Origin: Rubricella sp038526735
GTDB taxonomy: Bacteria > Pseudomonadota > Alphaproteobacteria > Rhodobacterales > Rhodobacteraceae
Reading direction: 5' to 3'
Assembly: GCA_038526735.1 (NCBI GenBank)
Contig: JBCBGM010000071.1
Span: 1 to 5,916, forward strand
DNA: 5,916 nucleotides
The position numbers and the translations under genes are program-made. Every line of letters begins with the position of its first letter. Position 1 is the stretch's first letter. Shown here piece by piece: positions 5,371 to 5,916 of the stretch. Below the pieces are notes generated by a model, which saw nothing but the letters and a program-made list of their open reading frames with translations, had not been told where the DNA came from and did no database searches.

Positions 5371-5916
5371 TCAAAACGGCGCGTATCCATCGCTGGGCGC
5401 CTGAGGGAGTGACCAACGCTCCCTCGCGCTTAGGGGCTGCGGTTCTGCTGCAGATCCCGGAATTTGCCCGTGATCGCCATAGAGCCACAGCACGATGTTA
5501 GAGCGCTCGCCCTCGGTGATGGGCATCGACTCGTGGGGCACAGAGCCATGGTGGATCAGGGCAGTACCAGGCTCAAAGAACAACTCGCTGATTTGGCGCG
5601 TGTCGCGGTCAAAGAACTTCACGCCAGAGCCCGAAAACTCCTCGTCGGCGCGGTTGAGATTGATGTTGAGCGTGACTGCAGAGGCATCGGTGTGCGCGCG
5701 CAAAGACGTGTCCGCATCCGCCTGCCACTGGATCGAGAAGCCAAAGGTCTGCGTGTCATAACCCGCCACATCGGGGAACAGCAGACGAGAGATGGGGCGC
5801 ATGTAGCGGTCCATCAAACCGGTGTAGAACGCCTGAAAGCTAGGGGCCGCCAGGTAGCCCTCTGAGCGACTGTCGAGCATTGCACCCCCGCGATTGAGGG
5901 AGATGCCGTGGCGGAT
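5371..5916 (-). CDS. Fe(II)/2-oxoglutarate-dependent dioxygenase, PKHD/OGFOD2-like (partial, N-terminus outside window)
   Basis: The visible 181 codons run from the window edge to the TGA at 5373-5371. Counting from the first visible codon, the double-stranded beta-helix core carries the iron-binding HxD as AHTDAS (His75, Asp77), the distal His128 in SVPHESMPI, and Arg138 in TEGERSNIVLW, which should bind the 2-oxoglutarate carboxylate. FSGSGVKFFD and GTALIHHG are typical of prolyl/lysyl-hydroxylase-like (P4Hc, OGFOD2-type) domains. The set of catalytic residues is complete, so the enzyme should be active. The substrate is unknown: protein side chains, lipids or small metabolites are all possible. 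An internal ATG at 5880 exists, but the frame continues upstream in good coding sequence (NRGGA before it), so it is not the start. The gene is not obviously part of the metal operon, which has its own promoter. Confidence 0.85.
   Translation of the reverse strand: MRHGISLNRGGAMLDSRSEGYLAAPSFQAFYTGLMDRYMRPISRLLFPDVAGYDTQTFGFSIQWQADADTSLRAHTDASAVTLNINLNRADEEFSGSGVKFFDRDTRQISELFFEPGTALIHHGSVPHESMPITEGERSNIVLWLYGDHGQIPGSAAEPQPLSARERWSLPQAPSDGYAPF

Overview
The window looks like chromosomal DNA from a GC-rich alphaproteobacterium, most likely a marine Rhodobacteraceae (roseobacter-type) organism. This rests on base composition, codon use and the protein types, not on any database match. All seven supported genes lie on the minus strand, so transcription runs from high to low coordinates. 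I found no convincing plus-strand gene, RNA gene, insertion sequence or CRISPR array.

In transcription order: (1) 5371-5916, the C-terminal part of an Fe(II)/2-oxoglutarate dioxygenase whose start lies outside the window. (2) 5187-5370, a 184-base control region. It holds a 12-bp inverted repeat behind the oxygenase and a sigma70-type promoter whose spacer is exactly one copy of a 16-base operator-like element, with a second copy just upstream of the -35. (3) 5186 down to 1702, a tightly packed four-gene metal ABC importer of the TroABCD type: periplasmic metal-binding protein, ATPase and two different membrane permeases. The genes are joined by 1-base or 4-base overlaps or a 7-base gap. (4) 1595-882, a VIT/CCC1-family Fe(II)/Mn(II) transporter, 106 bases downstream and on the same strand. 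(5) 723-1, the N-terminal part of a protein made of near-identical 46-residue repeats. It starts at GTG and runs off the window.

The middle of the window is a divalent-metal module. The binding protein captures a first-row transition metal (Mn, Zn or Fe) in the periplasm, and the ATPase and two permeases bring it into the cytoplasm. The VIT protein is of a family that moves Fe/Mn out of the cytoplasm, so import and relief from overload may be linked. The two dyad elements at the promoter suggest repression by a Fur-superfamily regulator (Fur, Mur, Irr or Zur), which is not encoded here. The TroA-like binding protein has a His-His-His-Asp ligand set and no His-rich loop. This fits a TroA-like Mn/Zn site better than a classical ZnuA or a PsaA-type Mn site, but specificity cannot be fixed from sequence.

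The best candidates for something less described are the operator-in-spacer promoter, the importer/VIT pairing and the 46-residue repeat protein. The rest is ordinary metal-homeostasis gene content.
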